From: Silvibacterium dinghuense | GTDB lineage: Bacteria; Acidobacteriota; Terriglobia; Terriglobales; Acidobacteriaceae | Length of the DNA stretch: 64,000 nucleotides | Direction: 5' to 3' | Assembly: GCF_004123295.1 (NCBI RefSeq) | Contig: NZ_SDMK01000003.1 | Span: 62,001-126,000 of the forward strand | Part shown: positions 27,372-37,064 of the stretch, piece by piece | How positions within the stretch are numbered: the first letter of the stretch is position 1 | How the letters are laid out: each line of letters starts with the position of its first letter | Position numbers and translations under genes: made by a program | Notes under the pieces: generated by a model | Databases searched by the model: none | What the model was told of the DNA's origin: nothing | What the model saw: only the letters and a program-made list of their open reading frames with translations

Positions 27372-29849
27372 CTAACTCCCGGATCGTAATGCCTGGATGG
27401 GCTCAGCAGAAGCGGCGCGGAGCGCGGGAACAAGGGATGCCAAATAAGCGATAGCCAGCATCAGCAATATGCTGCCTCCGTAGATCCATGGGTCGGTAGG
27501 GTTGATCTGAAAAAGAAACGAGCGAATCAGGCGAGAACCCACAAATGCTCCGAGTGTTCCGAGCGCGCTGCCCATCACAGCAAGAGTTACACCGGAATGC
27601 AGGATCATGCGTGCGATGCTGCTACGCCGCGCGCCAAGAGCCATGCGGATAGCAATCTCTTGAGTTCGCAACGCGACGGAGAAAGACATGACAGCGTAGA
27701 TTCCTGCAACAGCAAGCACCAGAGCCACAAGACCGAAGGCGCTGATGAGCTCGGTCATGATTCGGCGTGGCGCCTCGGTAACCGACATCACATCGGTCAT
27801 GGAGCGCACCTGATCGATGGCAAGCTGAGGATCGATCTCTGCAACCGCGTGTCGAACCATTCCAGCAATCGACTCTGGAGGCATAGCTGCGCGCACGATG
27901 ATAGATCCACCCGCTGGGGCAGAAGAGGCTTGCGGAGACACCGATCCATAAAGAACAGCAGGTTGCAGCGCGGATGCATACCATCCATCATTCGTCTTCT
28001 GATCGCGCCCTCCGATGCGCGTATCGCCGACGATGCCGATGACCGTAGCCCAGGGCAGATTTTTCCTTGGATTGCCCACATGCATTCGCTTGCCAAGCGG
28101 ATTCTGGCCGGGCCAGGAATGTCGCGCCATAGACTGATTGACAACGACAACGAGCGGAGAGTCCGCACGGTCCTGATCGGAGAAAACACGGCCGGCAATC
28201 AAAGGAATGCCAAGAGCCTGGAAGTAGTTGCCATAAACGGATCCGAACGTTGCGAACTTCAGCTTCCATCCTTCCGTGGGCTGCCCTTCGATCGTATAAG
28301 CAGCCATGCCGGAGTTTCCTGACGACGGAAGCGTATCTCCAATTCCAGCGGCGAGGATGCCAGGCTTACTCAAAAGCTTCTCGATAAGTCCTCGATGAAA
28401 GTTGTCCACTGAGATCTGCGTCGGATATTGCTCAGGGGGAAGCCGATAGCCGGCTACAAGAACATGCTGTGGCTGAAATCCAGGATCGATCGCAAGCATC
28501 TTCTGATAGCTGCGCAGAAACGCAATCGATGCGGAGAGGAGGACGAGCGCCACTGCCACCTCTGCAATCACGAGAGAAGAGCGGAGCCGAACATGACTCG
28601 CTGCGCCGGTCGTCGTCACGGCATAGGACTTTAGACTTTCCATCGGATGGATCTGCAGCGCGGCGAACGCCGGAACAAGACTGCAAAGAATTCCGGTGAG
28701 AAGGACAATTCCGAGCGCGAAGAGCGCCACATGCGCATCGATCGAAATCGAATCCACGCGCGGCATGGATTCGGAAAGTGCACGAACGGCAATCCGAACA
28801 GCGACTGCGGCAAGAAGTATGCCCACCAACCCGCCGCTGAGACTGAGCAGCAACCCTTCCACGATGCTTCCGCGCAGGATCGCAGCAGGGCGTGCGCCGA
28901 GCGCCAGACGAACAGCATACTCACGATGACTCCGGACAGCACGCACGAGCATAAGAATGGCCACATTCGCGCAGGCAATCAAAAGCACCACGGCGACCGC
29001 GACCAATAGAACACGCAAGAGCGGCCTGACATCTCCAGTGAGAACTTCGCTCAGCAACTTGACATCGCCACGGATACGGATCTTTGACATCGTTGCAGGA
29101 AAACTGCTCATGATGAGCCGGGAAACACGATCCGCGTCCTGGGCCGCCTGAGAGACAGTCACTCCGTCTTTCAGGCGCGCCACCATCTGATATCCCCAGA
29201 ATCCGGCAGATTCATCCGAAAGCTCATCGGCGGTGAGACTCAACGGAACCCAAAGCTGAGCCTGGTTCAGCCGTCCGGCCTGTAGAGGAAATTCAAAGCT
29301 TTGCGGCATCACGCCGATGATGGTGTACGGTTTGCGATCGAGTTCGATGGTCGAGCCGATAACATGTGGATCGCTGTGATACCGGTCTCTCCAGAACGTA
29401 TAGCTGATGACAGCAACCTGCGCTCGCTCGTTCTCTTCCCTTTCAGAAAAGACGCGGCCAACGAGAGGGTCTACCCCGAGTGTCGGAAACATGCTCGCAG
29501 TAAGGCGTGCCGCAGGGAGACTCTCCGGCAACTCGCCTCCGGACAACACGAAACTGGTTCCTCGCAAAGCTCCGGTTGAAGCAAACGCCTTCGCTTCGGT
29601 CGAATAGGCCTGGATATCCCGGGCAGTAATGCCTATTCCGGAGTTGTCACCGACATGTTCACCCAGCTGCACCAGCCGCTCCGACTGGTGAAATGGCAAG
29701 GGGCGCAGCAGAATGCCTTCGATCAGGGAAAAGATCGCCGTGATCGCCCCAATGCCAACAGCCAGCATGAGAGTGACAGTGAGAAAGAAGCCGCGCGCCT
29801 TGATCAGACGGCGCGACGAGTGACGAAGATCCATGAGCCATGCGTTCAT
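27372..29849 (-). CDS. MacB/FtsX-type duplicated orphan ABC permease (ADOP)
   Basis: Inner-membrane permease of 825 residues with no ATPase gene beside it. The ATG at 29849 (MNAWLMDLRHSSRRL) is chosen over the frame opening at 29888 because GGAGAA precedes it. It has an N-terminal helix (FFLTVTLMLAVGIGAITAIFSLI), a periplasmic MacB_PCD domain with VDPLVGRVFSEREENERAQVAVI, FtsX helices at about 270-410, then a second unit with periplasmic domain (GIPLIAGRVFSDQDRADSPLVVVVN) and terminal helices. ALGARRSSIARMILHSG is the coupling-helix-like loop. Acidobacteria carry many such orphans. The role here is unknown; it lies 138 bp after a GH2 gene on the same strand. Confidence 0.88.
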   Translation of the reverse strand: MNAWLMDLRHSSRRLIKARGFFLTVTLMLAVGIGAITAIFSLIEGILLRPLPFHQSERLVQLGEHVGDNSGIGITARDIQAYSTEAKAFASTGALRGTSFVLSGGELPESLPAARLTASMFPTLGVDPLVGRVFSEREENERAQVAVISYTFWRDRYHSDPHVIGSTIELDRKPYTIIGVMPQSFEFPLQAGRLNQAQLWVPLSLTADELSDESAGFWGYQMVARLKDGVTVSQAAQDADRVSRLIMSSFPATMSKIRIRGDVKLLSEVLTGDVRPLLRVLLVAVAVVLLIACANVAILMLVRAVRSHREYAVRLALGARPAAILRGSIVEGLLLSLSGGLVGILLAAVAVRIAVRALSESMPRVDSISIDAHVALFALGIVLLTGILCSLVPAFAALQIHPMESLKSYAVTTTGAASHVRLRSSLVIAEVAVALVLLSASIAFLRSYQKMLAIDPGFQPQHVLVAGYRLPPEQYPTQISVDNFHRGLIEKLLSKPGILAAGIGDTLPSSGNSGMAAYTIEGQPTEGWKLKFATFGSVYGNYFQALGIPLIAGRVFSDQDRADSPLVVVVNQSMARHSWPGQNPLGKRMHVGNPRKNLPWATVIGIVGDTRIGGRDQKTNDGWYASALQPAVLYGSVSPQASSAPAGGSIIVRAAMPPESIAGMVRHAVAEIDPQLAIDQVRSMTDVMSVTEAPRRIMTELISAFGLVALVLAVAGIYAVMSFSVALRTQEIAIRMALGARRSSIARMILHSGVTLAVMGSALGTLGAFVGSRLIRSFLFQINPTDPWIYGGSILLMLAIAYLASLVPALRAASAEPIQALRSGS

Positions 29850-29987
29850 GTGATTCTCCCGGATTTTCCCTCTGAAGACGAAAGGCAAATCAATGCCTGG
29901 ATGCTGCAGGAAGAGCAGCCCCTAGATCATGCCAACACTCTAGCAGGTAACCGAGAGAGGGATCGATGCTCCATCGAGCGGGATATC

Positions 29988-32330
29988 TCAGATCTCAACC
30001 GAAACAGCTCTGTCCGCAGGGTGAGATTGGAGGATAACCTTTTGCTCTCCAAGATGAGCATGGCGAGCCGTGACCACAATCGATCCCGGGCTTCGGGTCG
30101 CCCGAACCCAAATCGCCATGACGCCGCCGCTCAGCGACACAATATCTTCTCCGAGCAGCGAGGCCGGCCCTTCGATAGAGATTGATATCGGATCGTTGCA
30201 AAGCGGACGCACGTTGCCATACTCATCGGTGATGCGCAGAGCGATGCGGGTTGCATCCGAGCCATCGGCGATCAGTTCCTGGTCATCGGCATGCGCTACA
30301 AACTTCTGATCGATCCCCTTGGATGAACAGGTCTTCGAAATCACGAGAGTGCCTTTGACGTATCCATCCATGCGCAGATCGCCCCAGTCGTCATTACCGT
30401 CAGGCAAGGTGAGGAAGAATGGAGGATGTTCAAGATGAGGAAAGTTCTCGTGGTCCGGCTTTAACACGATGATCGGCTTGGGCACCCCGTGGTGCAGGAT
30501 GGAGCAGCGAATCTCGTCACAGTTGGAGCAGATCACCTCTTTCTCAAATCCGCCTGGCTCATCGTTTTCTGCAAAGTGGAAACCAGGTTCGAGCACAGCC
30601 TCCTCCTCAGGCGAACACTGGGAACGGTAGAAACCCGCGGCCGGCTTCGGCTCGCGAAAGATATCCATGACACCGTGATAGCAAATATGATCGCCGGAAC
30701 CGAAGTCCCAGTGCGTCTGGTAGTCGAAAGCGCACCAGCCAAGGCCTCCGGCATAGTGCGCATCTGCCGCAATCTGGTTATAAATGCGCGCATAGCGAAG
30801 AATCTGCTCGCGGTGTTGCGCATTGTTATCCGACGAGCGAACCGGAAACTCCGCGCCGACAAATTCGGTATTCAAATAAAGGGGATGGTTCGGAACCTTG
30901 AGCGGAAACCCGAAGTCGTTCATCGAAAAAACGTCCTCAAGCAATTCGGATTCCTGGAAATAGCGCACGCCGGTGGTCTGGCGCGAGGCATCGAGCGAGC
31001 GGGCCAATGTATTCACATTCACATAGAGATCGTGAAAGTCTCGCGACTCATTGATGCGCACACTCCACAACACGATGGAAGGATGATTCCAATCGCGGCG
31101 AATCATGCGGCGAGTGTTATCGAGATAGCGCTCACGCCATACTTCGCTGTCATCGACATGCTGCCATCCTGGGGTCTCGTCGATGACGAGAAGCCCAAGC
31201 TCATCACAGGCATCGAGAAAATGATGAGACTGTGGGTAATGGGAGCAGCGCACGATGTTGCACTTCAATTCCCTTTTCAATATCTCGGCATCGCGGCGCT
31301 GCACGCGTGCAGGCATGGCAGGCCCAGTGAAAGGAAACCCCTGATGACGATTGAGACCACGGAGCTTCAGGAGTTTTCCGTTGAGCATAAAGCCCTGCGG
31401 TGTAAACCGCGCATCGCGGAAGCCGAAGCGCGCAGTCGTTTCGTCGGCAGAATGGCTCGTCTGCAGACGGATACGCACGGTATAGAGCACCGGATCAGAC
31501 AGTTCCCATAGGCGTACGCCGGAAAAATTTCGCAGAACGAGCACCGCGTGACCGGCATTCCATTCCGCGACGCTGATGCGCTGTTGCGTTTGCGCGATGA
31601 CGGTTGCGCCGTCCAGCAGCTCGGCTTCTAACGTATAGGCAGTCCCGCTGGTTTCACCGGCCGCCTTCACAAACCATGCGTCCACCTGCACCTGCGGTGC
31701 GGAACTCAGCACATCACGCGGGGTCACCTTCACATTCTCAAGAAAGGTCTGCGGAGTAACGCGGATCGAAACATCGCGATAGATGCCGCCATAGGTCAGA
31801 TAGTCGATCTCATAGCCGAACGGAGGAACATCCTGCAGTTCATGACCATCCACTTCGACCGCCAGAATATTTTCTTGGTCCCACCGTACATGTTCCGTCA
31901 ACTCGAAAGAGAACGGCGTAAAGCCACCGCGATATTCACCAAGGAGCGTGCCGTTCAACCAGACCCGTGAAGCAGTCGCTGCGCCTTCGAAGTCGACAAA
32001 GATGCGCTTTTCGCGATGCTCAGCCGGCATGCAAAAATGGCGGCGATAGAGAGAGACAAACTGATACGCATTCTGGTCGAAGTTATGCCATGAGACAAAG
32101 ACATTGCTGTGAGGCAGCGTGACAGGCGTGAAAGAAGAGTCATCGAAACCAGGCATTTCTGCCCCGGCAACCAGATTGCGACTCCATAGCCAGCCCTGGC
32201 TCAAGGGGTACACTGTGCGCGAAGATTGCAGCGCGGATGCTGGCGAGTGCTCCGGAGAAAACGCGCGGGCCACAGAAGAGCTGCCCACCATGTACATGCT
32301 GCCAAACGCCAGAAACTCTCTGCGGTCCAT
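29988..32330 (-). CDS. GH2 beta-galactosidase-type glycosidase, Tat-exported
   Basis: Retaining exo-beta-glycosidase of 780 residues. The N-terminus MDRREFLAFGSMYMVGSSSVARAFS is a Tat-like signal. Domains follow the GH2 order: jelly roll (RKRIFVDFEGAATASRVWLNG-like, here REKRIFVDFEGAATASRVWL), Ig-like, and TIM barrel with LRGLNRHQGFPFTG. The acid/base is E428 in LWSVRINESRD and the nucleophile E489 in LNTEFVGAEF. A C-terminal Ig-like domain of about 130 residues follows (FVAHADDQELIADGSDATRIALRITDEYGN). The NRHQ motif favours beta-galactosidase, but glucuronidase- or arabinosidase-type GH2 cannot be excluded. A strong terminator separates it from the TonB receptor, so it probably has its own promoter. 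Confidence 0.88.
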   Translation of the reverse strand: MDRREFLAFGSMYMVGSSSVARAFSPEHSPASALQSSRTVYPLSQGWLWSRNLVAGAEMPGFDDSSFTPVTLPHSNVFVSWHNFDQNAYQFVSLYRRHFCMPAEHREKRIFVDFEGAATASRVWLNGTLLGEYRGGFTPFSFELTEHVRWDQENILAVEVDGHELQDVPPFGYEIDYLTYGGIYRDVSIRVTPQTFLENVKVTPRDVLSSAPQVQVDAWFVKAAGETSGTAYTLEAELLDGATVIAQTQQRISVAEWNAGHAVLVLRNFSGVRLWELSDPVLYTVRIRLQTSHSADETTARFGFRDARFTPQGFMLNGKLLKLRGLNRHQGFPFTGPAMPARVQRRDAEILKRELKCNIVRCSHYPQSHHFLDACDELGLLVIDETPGWQHVDDSEVWRERYLDNTRRMIRRDWNHPSIVLWSVRINESRDFHDLYVNVNTLARSLDASRQTTGVRYFQESELLEDVFSMNDFGFPLKVPNHPLYLNTEFVGAEFPVRSSDNNAQHREQILRYARIYNQIAADAHYAGGLGWCAFDYQTHWDFGSGDHICYHGVMDIFREPKPAAGFYRSQCSPEEEAVLEPGFHFAENDEPGGFEKEVICSNCDEIRCSILHHGVPKPIIVLKPDHENFPHLEHPPFFLTLPDGNDDWGDLRMDGYVKGTLVISKTCSSKGIDQKFVAHADDQELIADGSDATRIALRITDEYGNVRPLCNDPISISIEGPASLLGEDIVSLSGGVMAIWVRATRSPGSIVVTARHAHLGEQKVILQSHPADRAVSVEI

Positions 32331-32369
32331 CGGGTGAAAGATCCTCGAATGCTTTGCTGTAGATGCAAG

Positions 32370-32415
32370 AAAAAAACTGGCCCGATGACATAAAAGGAAC
32401 TTGCCATCGGGCCAG
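32370..32415 (-). terminator. Rho-independent terminator after the TonB receptor
   Basis: On the minus strand CTGGCCCGATG (32415-32405) pairs with CATCGGGCCAG (32387-32377) and is followed at once by TTTTTTT. This is the clearest intrinsic terminator in the window. Confidence 0.9.
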
Positions 32416-32425
32416 GCATACAGAG

Positions 32426-35400
32426 TTAGAAGGTGAACTTGAGAGCGCCCTGCATCACGCGCGGTGCGACATTACCGATGCTGGTGATCTGTCCGAAGTT
32501 CGAATCTCCAGGATTGGAGTCCGGTTGCCCGAAGCTCGGATGATTAAGTGCGTTAAATGCCTCCCAACGAAACTGCAACTTATACTGCTGGCGGATGGTC
32601 CAGTTCTTAAGAACAGCCAGATCCGCGGTCTCGATAGGGGCTTCCTGAATAGAAAACTTCTGCGAGTTACCCGGCGTGCCGTAGGCATTGTTCGTGAAGG
32701 CGGCGGTGTTGAAGTAGCTGTTGAGCCAGTGGCTCTTGCCACCCTGGCGGACATTCGCGTGTTGTCCGGGAACAACATCGGCACGGTCCTGATTCTCATT
32801 GAAGAAGGAGTTGTTGTTGCCTTCGCCACCGTTCATCGTAAATGGCGGCCCGGACATGGCGGTGTAGAGACCCGAGAACTCCCATCCTCCGAGAACGTTT
32901 TTCATCAGCAGGCCGGAGTGCTCGAGCTTGGGAAATTCGTAAACGAAATCGCTCACCCACATGATCGGGTAGTTGAGGCTGGAGAGGCCGTAGTCGTGAC
33001 GGATAGAGTACGGATCGCTCACGCTGGATTCGAACGAAGGATCTCCGGATCCGCCTACGTCCGTATCGCGCGACCAGGTGAAGTTGCTCTGAAACTGCAG
33101 TCCCCAGGAGAGGTGCTTCTGAATGCCTGCCTGCAGAGCGGAGTAGTGCGAGGTCGCGCCATCCTGTACCTGAATGATCGCGCTGAAGTTGGGATAGGTC
33201 GTGCGGCTTCCGTTATTCGCATTCGTCGGCGTGCCGAAGTAGTGGCCGGGGTTCTGGTCTACCGTCGTAGCCTGGTGAAAGGACTCCGCGCCAACGTAAG
33301 CGATATGCAGCGCCCAGTTCTTCGCGAACTGCTGCTCCAGCGAGAGATTCCATGTCTGAGTGATGCCGAGCTTGAGGTTCGTGGAAAAGACTGCCGGCAG
33401 CGCAACAGGCGTGGTAAAGGTGACATTCGACGATGGCACTTGTGAAGGTGACGCGAAAGGCGGGAACGGGCTGACGCCTCCCGTCGCCGTGAAGCTGCTC
33501 CACGGCTTGTCGAAATCGAGCGGAGTGGTACTGCCTCCATTCAGAGAATAATCCGGTGCGAATGGCGCAGCATCCCACACGTGGTTATAAAAGGCATCTT
33601 CCATCGGCGTCGTGAACATGCCGAAGGCTGCGCGTACCACGGTATTCGAACGTGCCTGCCAGGCGATACCGAGACGCGGTTCGAAGTATCCATACGTGCT
33701 GGGCATAACCCCGGGCCCGACGCCTTTATCGCCGACAAACACAAGACCGAGCGGAGCATTGGGATAACGGGTGCTCTGCTGGCCAGGAATGAACGCAGCG
33801 CCACGTCCGTGAGCGATGGTCAAGGCAAAGTTCGGGTCCCAGCGAAGACCGGCGGTCACAGTTAAGTTGGGACGAAGCTTGTACTGATCCTGAACGAAGT
33901 AGCCCATCAACCATCCCTGCTCACTTCCGGATTCGCCGGCGCCTTGGCTCATGCTGTAGAGATAGCCGAGCAGAAAATCGGCGAGCGGAAATCCCGTGTA
34001 CTGCCCGGTGAAGTCCACCTGCGCATTCACTTCGCCGCCGTAATACTCGTAGCCATAGCGGTGCATGAGGTTGGCTCCAGCCAGCAGTGTGTGCTTACCC
34101 AGAGTCTTGGTCAGCGTATCGGTAAAAATCCAGTAACGGCGGTGGGTATCGTTGGGATCACCCGTGAAGGCGCTGAAGCCAAGGCCGCCGCCATAGAGTG
34201 AATTGCCATCGAAGGCTTCCAGACCGCCGATGTAGCACTCGCCGGTCGGATCGGAAACAGCAATGTATTCCGATAGGCAGACCGGTTGGCCGCTTGCGTT
34301 GTACTCTTTCGTGCCGGTCGAAAAGTCATACTGCTGCCAGGAGAGAATGGCGCTGTTGAGCAGCGTCGGGCTGATCGTCCACGTATGCCCTGCGGCGAGG
34401 TTCAGATAAACGCCGGTATTGGCATTCACTCCGGAGAGAATATCGCCGACAGTGGTTCGCCCGGGTTGGTTGAAGGTGTAAAGAAAGCTGCGTGCAAAAA
34501 TCTGCTGCTTCTGCGAGAGGTTATAATCCAGCCGCGAAGTGAGCTGGTTATAGGTCTGTGTTTCCGCCGGAGTCGCATAGTTCGTTTCACCGGTCGCTGC
34601 ATTCGAGCCCAGAGGCAGCGATTTGGCGATGGCCAGCGCGCCCGGACTGAAGAGGCTGGTACTCACCTGTTGCGCCTTTCCATCGACGGTCTGAAATACC
34701 CCAGCCAGCGGGCCGGTGAGATTGGAAGCAGGCACAGAACTGAAGTCTCCATCCAGCATCGCCTGTGTCGGCGTGTACGTAACATTCGAAGAAGAGTTAT
34801 AGCTGCGGCGCGTCCCCTGGTAGTTCGTGAAGAAGAAAAGCTTGTTGCGCAGGACAGGACCGCCGATATAACCGCCGAACTGATTCTGCTTGAGCAGGTC
34901 GACCGCGCCAGTGAAATAGTTCTTTGCATTCAAATCGTTGTTGCGGACAAACTCGAACAACCCGCCATGGAATTCATTCGTGCCCGAACGCGTCTGGATA
35001 CTGACGATGGCCATCGGAGCAAAACCATATTGAGCATCGAAATTGTTGGTCACGACGCGAAACTCCTGAGTCGCATCCGAGTCGGGAAATGGAGACGCAA
35101 GCAGGTCGAAGGTATCCATGTTGGCTACGCCATCCAGCAGGTACCAGGCGCTGCCCTGGCGTTGCCCGCCTGCCGATGCTCCCGATTCCGTTGCGAAGGA
35201 GTTGCTGCCGGTTAAAGTCGATGCCTGCGAGAAAAGCTCATTGCTGACGCCCGCGGCCACGAAGACAAGATTCGAGGGATCGCGGCCGTTGAGTGGAAGC
35301 TCCGTCACCTGGTTCTGCCCGATAACCTGCCCTAATTCCGCCGACGTCGTATTGATCAGCTCGGCGCCGCCGGTTACGGTGACGGTATCGCTGGTGCTTC

Positions 35401-35824
35401 CAATTTTCAGCCCCACCGCCAGCGTGGCATTCTGCGCAACGGTAAGCTGGATTCCTTTTTGCACAAAAGATTCGAACCCTGGAGCGCCCACCGTCAACGT
35501 GTAGACGCCAGGTGGAAGCGCGCGGAAGACATAGGTGCCGCTCGCGTCGCTGTCGGCCTCGCGCACCAGTCCCGTGCCCTCATTTTTGATCGACAGATGA
35601 GCGTTCGCAACCACTGCGCCGCTGGTGTCCGTGATCGTTCCTCCAAGCTGCGCCGCAGTGTTCTGCGCATGCAGCCCAAAGGAGAAGCCGAAGAACAGCG
35701 CCAGAACGACTAGGGCGCTGCGGAGTGAAATGTATTTATCCCCACGCTGTCCGCGGAAACAGAAGCGTGATGTGCGGTCTGTTGCGATACACCGGAAGAA
35801 CCAACCTTGTGTTTGTGCAGTCAT
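32426..35824 (-). CDS. TonB-dependent receptor of the GH89 cluster
   Basis: Outer-membrane transporter of about 1132 residues. The frame opens at 35878, but ATG 35824 (MTAQTQGWFF) has a perfect AGGAGG six bases ahead. An unusually long N-region of about 30 residues precedes the hydrophobic signal segment (SALVVLALFFGFSFGLHAQ). The carboxypeptidase-regulatory domain (AQLGGTITDTSGAVVANAHL), the plug with QVTELPLNGRDPSNLVFVAAG, and a barrel ending GALKFTF follow. It starts 57 bp after the acetyltransferase gene, so GH89, acetyltransferase and receptor form one operon that ends at the strong terminator. It probably imports an alpha-GlcNAc-containing oligosaccharide, which is inference from its partners. 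Confidence 0.9.
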   Translation of the reverse strand: MTAQTQGWFFRCIATDRTSRFCFRGQRGDKYISLRSALVVLALFFGFSFGLHAQNTAAQLGGTITDTSGAVVANAHLSIKNEGTGLVREADSDASGTYVFRALPPGVYTLTVGAPGFESFVQKGIQLTVAQNATLAVGLKIGSTSDTVTVTGGAELINTTSAELGQVIGQNQVTELPLNGRDPSNLVFVAAGVSNELFSQASTLTGSNSFATESGASAGGQRQGSAWYLLDGVANMDTFDLLASPFPDSDATQEFRVVTNNFDAQYGFAPMAIVSIQTRSGTNEFHGGLFEFVRNNDLNAKNYFTGAVDLLKQNQFGGYIGGPVLRNKLFFFTNYQGTRRSYNSSSNVTYTPTQAMLDGDFSSVPASNLTGPLAGVFQTVDGKAQQVSTSLFSPGALAIAKSLPLGSNAATGETNYATPAETQTYNQLTSRLDYNLSQKQQIFARSFLYTFNQPGRTTVGDILSGVNANTGVYLNLAAGHTWTISPTLLNSAILSWQQYDFSTGTKEYNASGQPVCLSEYIAVSDPTGECYIGGLEAFDGNSLYGGGLGFSAFTGDPNDTHRRYWIFTDTLTKTLGKHTLLAGANLMHRYGYEYYGGEVNAQVDFTGQYTGFPLADFLLGYLYSMSQGAGESGSEQGWLMGYFVQDQYKLRPNLTVTAGLRWDPNFALTIAHGRGAAFIPGQQSTRYPNAPLGLVFVGDKGVGPGVMPSTYGYFEPRLGIAWQARSNTVVRAAFGMFTTPMEDAFYNHVWDAAPFAPDYSLNGGSTTPLDFDKPWSSFTATGGVSPFPPFASPSQVPSSNVTFTTPVALPAVFSTNLKLGITQTWNLSLEQQFAKNWALHIAYVGAESFHQATTVDQNPGHYFGTPTNANNGSRTTYPNFSAIIQVQDGATSHYSALQAGIQKHLSWGLQFQSNFTWSRDTDVGGSGDPSFESSVSDPYSIRHDYGLSSLNYPIMWVSDFVYEFPKLEHSGLLMKNVLGGWEFSGLYTAMSGPPFTMNGGEGNNNSFFNENQDRADVVPGQHANVRQGGKSHWLNSYFNTAAFTNNAYGTPGNSQKFSIQEAPIETADLAVLKNWTIRQQYKLQFRWEAFNALNHPSFGQPDSNPGDSNFGQITSIGNVAPRVMQGALKFTF

Positions 35825-35881
35825 GCTCAGCCTCCTGATGCGCCTACCCTGAAGTGTCTTTGTTATGGTTTTAGTCATTGC

Positions 35882-37036
35882 TTACAGCCTGATGAAAATG
35901 CCTCGGCGGTAGAGTTGCCAGACGACGCCCCAGCAGAGAGCCGCGAACACCACGGAGTAGACCAGCGATCCGAAGGCTGGCGATCCGATGAGGCGAAAGA
36001 AGTGCGAGTACACATACTGCTGAATCGACAGGCGGGAGTGAATGTGAAAAGTGGCGACTGCCGATGAGAGCAGTTCCGAAAATACATACGCGGCAATGGC
36101 ATTGGTGCCGAAGACAATCCATGGCAATGTCCAGCGGCCCCGCAGCTGCCATAGCTCGCAGAGCAGATAACAGGTAGCGAAGAGAACCAGGCTCCATCCG
36201 CCGGCATAGAGCACGTAAGAGCTGGTCCAGAGTTTTTTGTTCAGGGGAAAACTTTGTGACCACAACAGGCCGGCAGCCAGCGAGATAAGACCGGAGAGCA
36301 GAAACACCGCAAAGGTGCGCCAGGTGGCACGCGTGCGCTTCAGATACCACCCGGCCATCATCCCCATCAAGGTGCTGGCAAACGATGGAAGATCGCTCAG
36401 CAGGCCTTCGGGGTCGCGCGTGCCTTCAAAGAGACGCCCAGGAAAGATATGCCGGTCGAGATACGCGACCAGGTTGCGATCCGGATCAAGAAGCGGGATA
36501 TCGCGGCCGGGCAATCCGTAACCTGGCACCGGGACCCAGCGCATCAGCGCCCAGTAGCCCACCAGAGCGGCGACAAAAAGCAAAATGCGTGGCGCAATGC
36601 GGCCGGTAGCCAGCTCCAGCAGGCTGGCGAGCAGATAGCAGACGGCAATGCGCTGGAGGACGCCGTAGATGCGCAGCGTCTCGAGATGAAAGTAAGGAAA
36701 TCCGTTAACGATCAGCCCCAGCAGCACGAGAATGACAAAACGCCGCAGCACATGCAGCAGGAGCGTGCGCTTCGGTGTCGATTGCGCGCGGCGTCCGCGA
36801 AAGGAAAGAACCACGGAGACGCCCATCACAAAAAGAAATGTGGGAAATACCAGGTCGGTCGGGGTAAAGCCGTTCCATGGAGAATGATTCATGGCGCGAT
36901 AAGCCAGCTCATTCTGCCCGTTATTATTCACCATGATCATGAAGCCGACGGTGATGCCGCGCAGCACATCGATGAACTGCAGCCGCGGGCTTGTCGCGGT
37001 CATCGTCTGCGTCGATTTTTGCGTCATGGTCTGCAC
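35882..37036 (-). CDS. HGSNAT/DUF5009-like membrane acyltransferase
   Basis: Polytopic inner-membrane protein of 384 residues related to heparan-alpha-glucosaminide N-acetyltransferase. The GTG at 37036 is chosen because GAGGAG lies 7 bases ahead; the frame opens further up inside the GH89 gene. The family start is clear: LQFIDVLRGITVGFMIMVNNNG, then WNGFTPTDLVFPTFLFVMGVSV, RRFVILVLLGLIVNGFPYF, LQRIAVCYLLASLLELATGR and the distal FGTNAIAAYVFSELL. About ten helices are visible. Animal HGSNAT moves acetyl from cytosolic acetyl-CoA across a membrane to terminal glucosamine, and NAGLU (GH89) then cleaves the product. Here the two genes are 28 bp apart in the same order of need. The bacterial activity is not proven. 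Confidence 0.85.
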   Translation of the reverse strand: MQTMTQKSTQTMTATSPRLQFIDVLRGITVGFMIMVNNNGQNELAYRAMNHSPWNGFTPTDLVFPTFLFVMGVSVVLSFRGRRAQSTPKRTLLLHVLRRFVILVLLGLIVNGFPYFHLETLRIYGVLQRIAVCYLLASLLELATGRIAPRILLFVAALVGYWALMRWVPVPGYGLPGRDIPLLDPDRNLVAYLDRHIFPGRLFEGTRDPEGLLSDLPSFASTLMGMMAGWYLKRTRATWRTFAVFLLSGLISLAAGLLWSQSFPLNKKLWTSSYVLYAGGWSLVLFATCYLLCELWQLRGRWTLPWIVFGTNAIAAYVFSELLSSAVATFHIHSRLSIQQYVYSHFFRLIGSPAFGSLVYSVVFAALCWGVVWQLYRRGIFIRL

Positions 37037-37064
37037 GGTATGTCTCCTCTTTCTTCTGGCCTGC

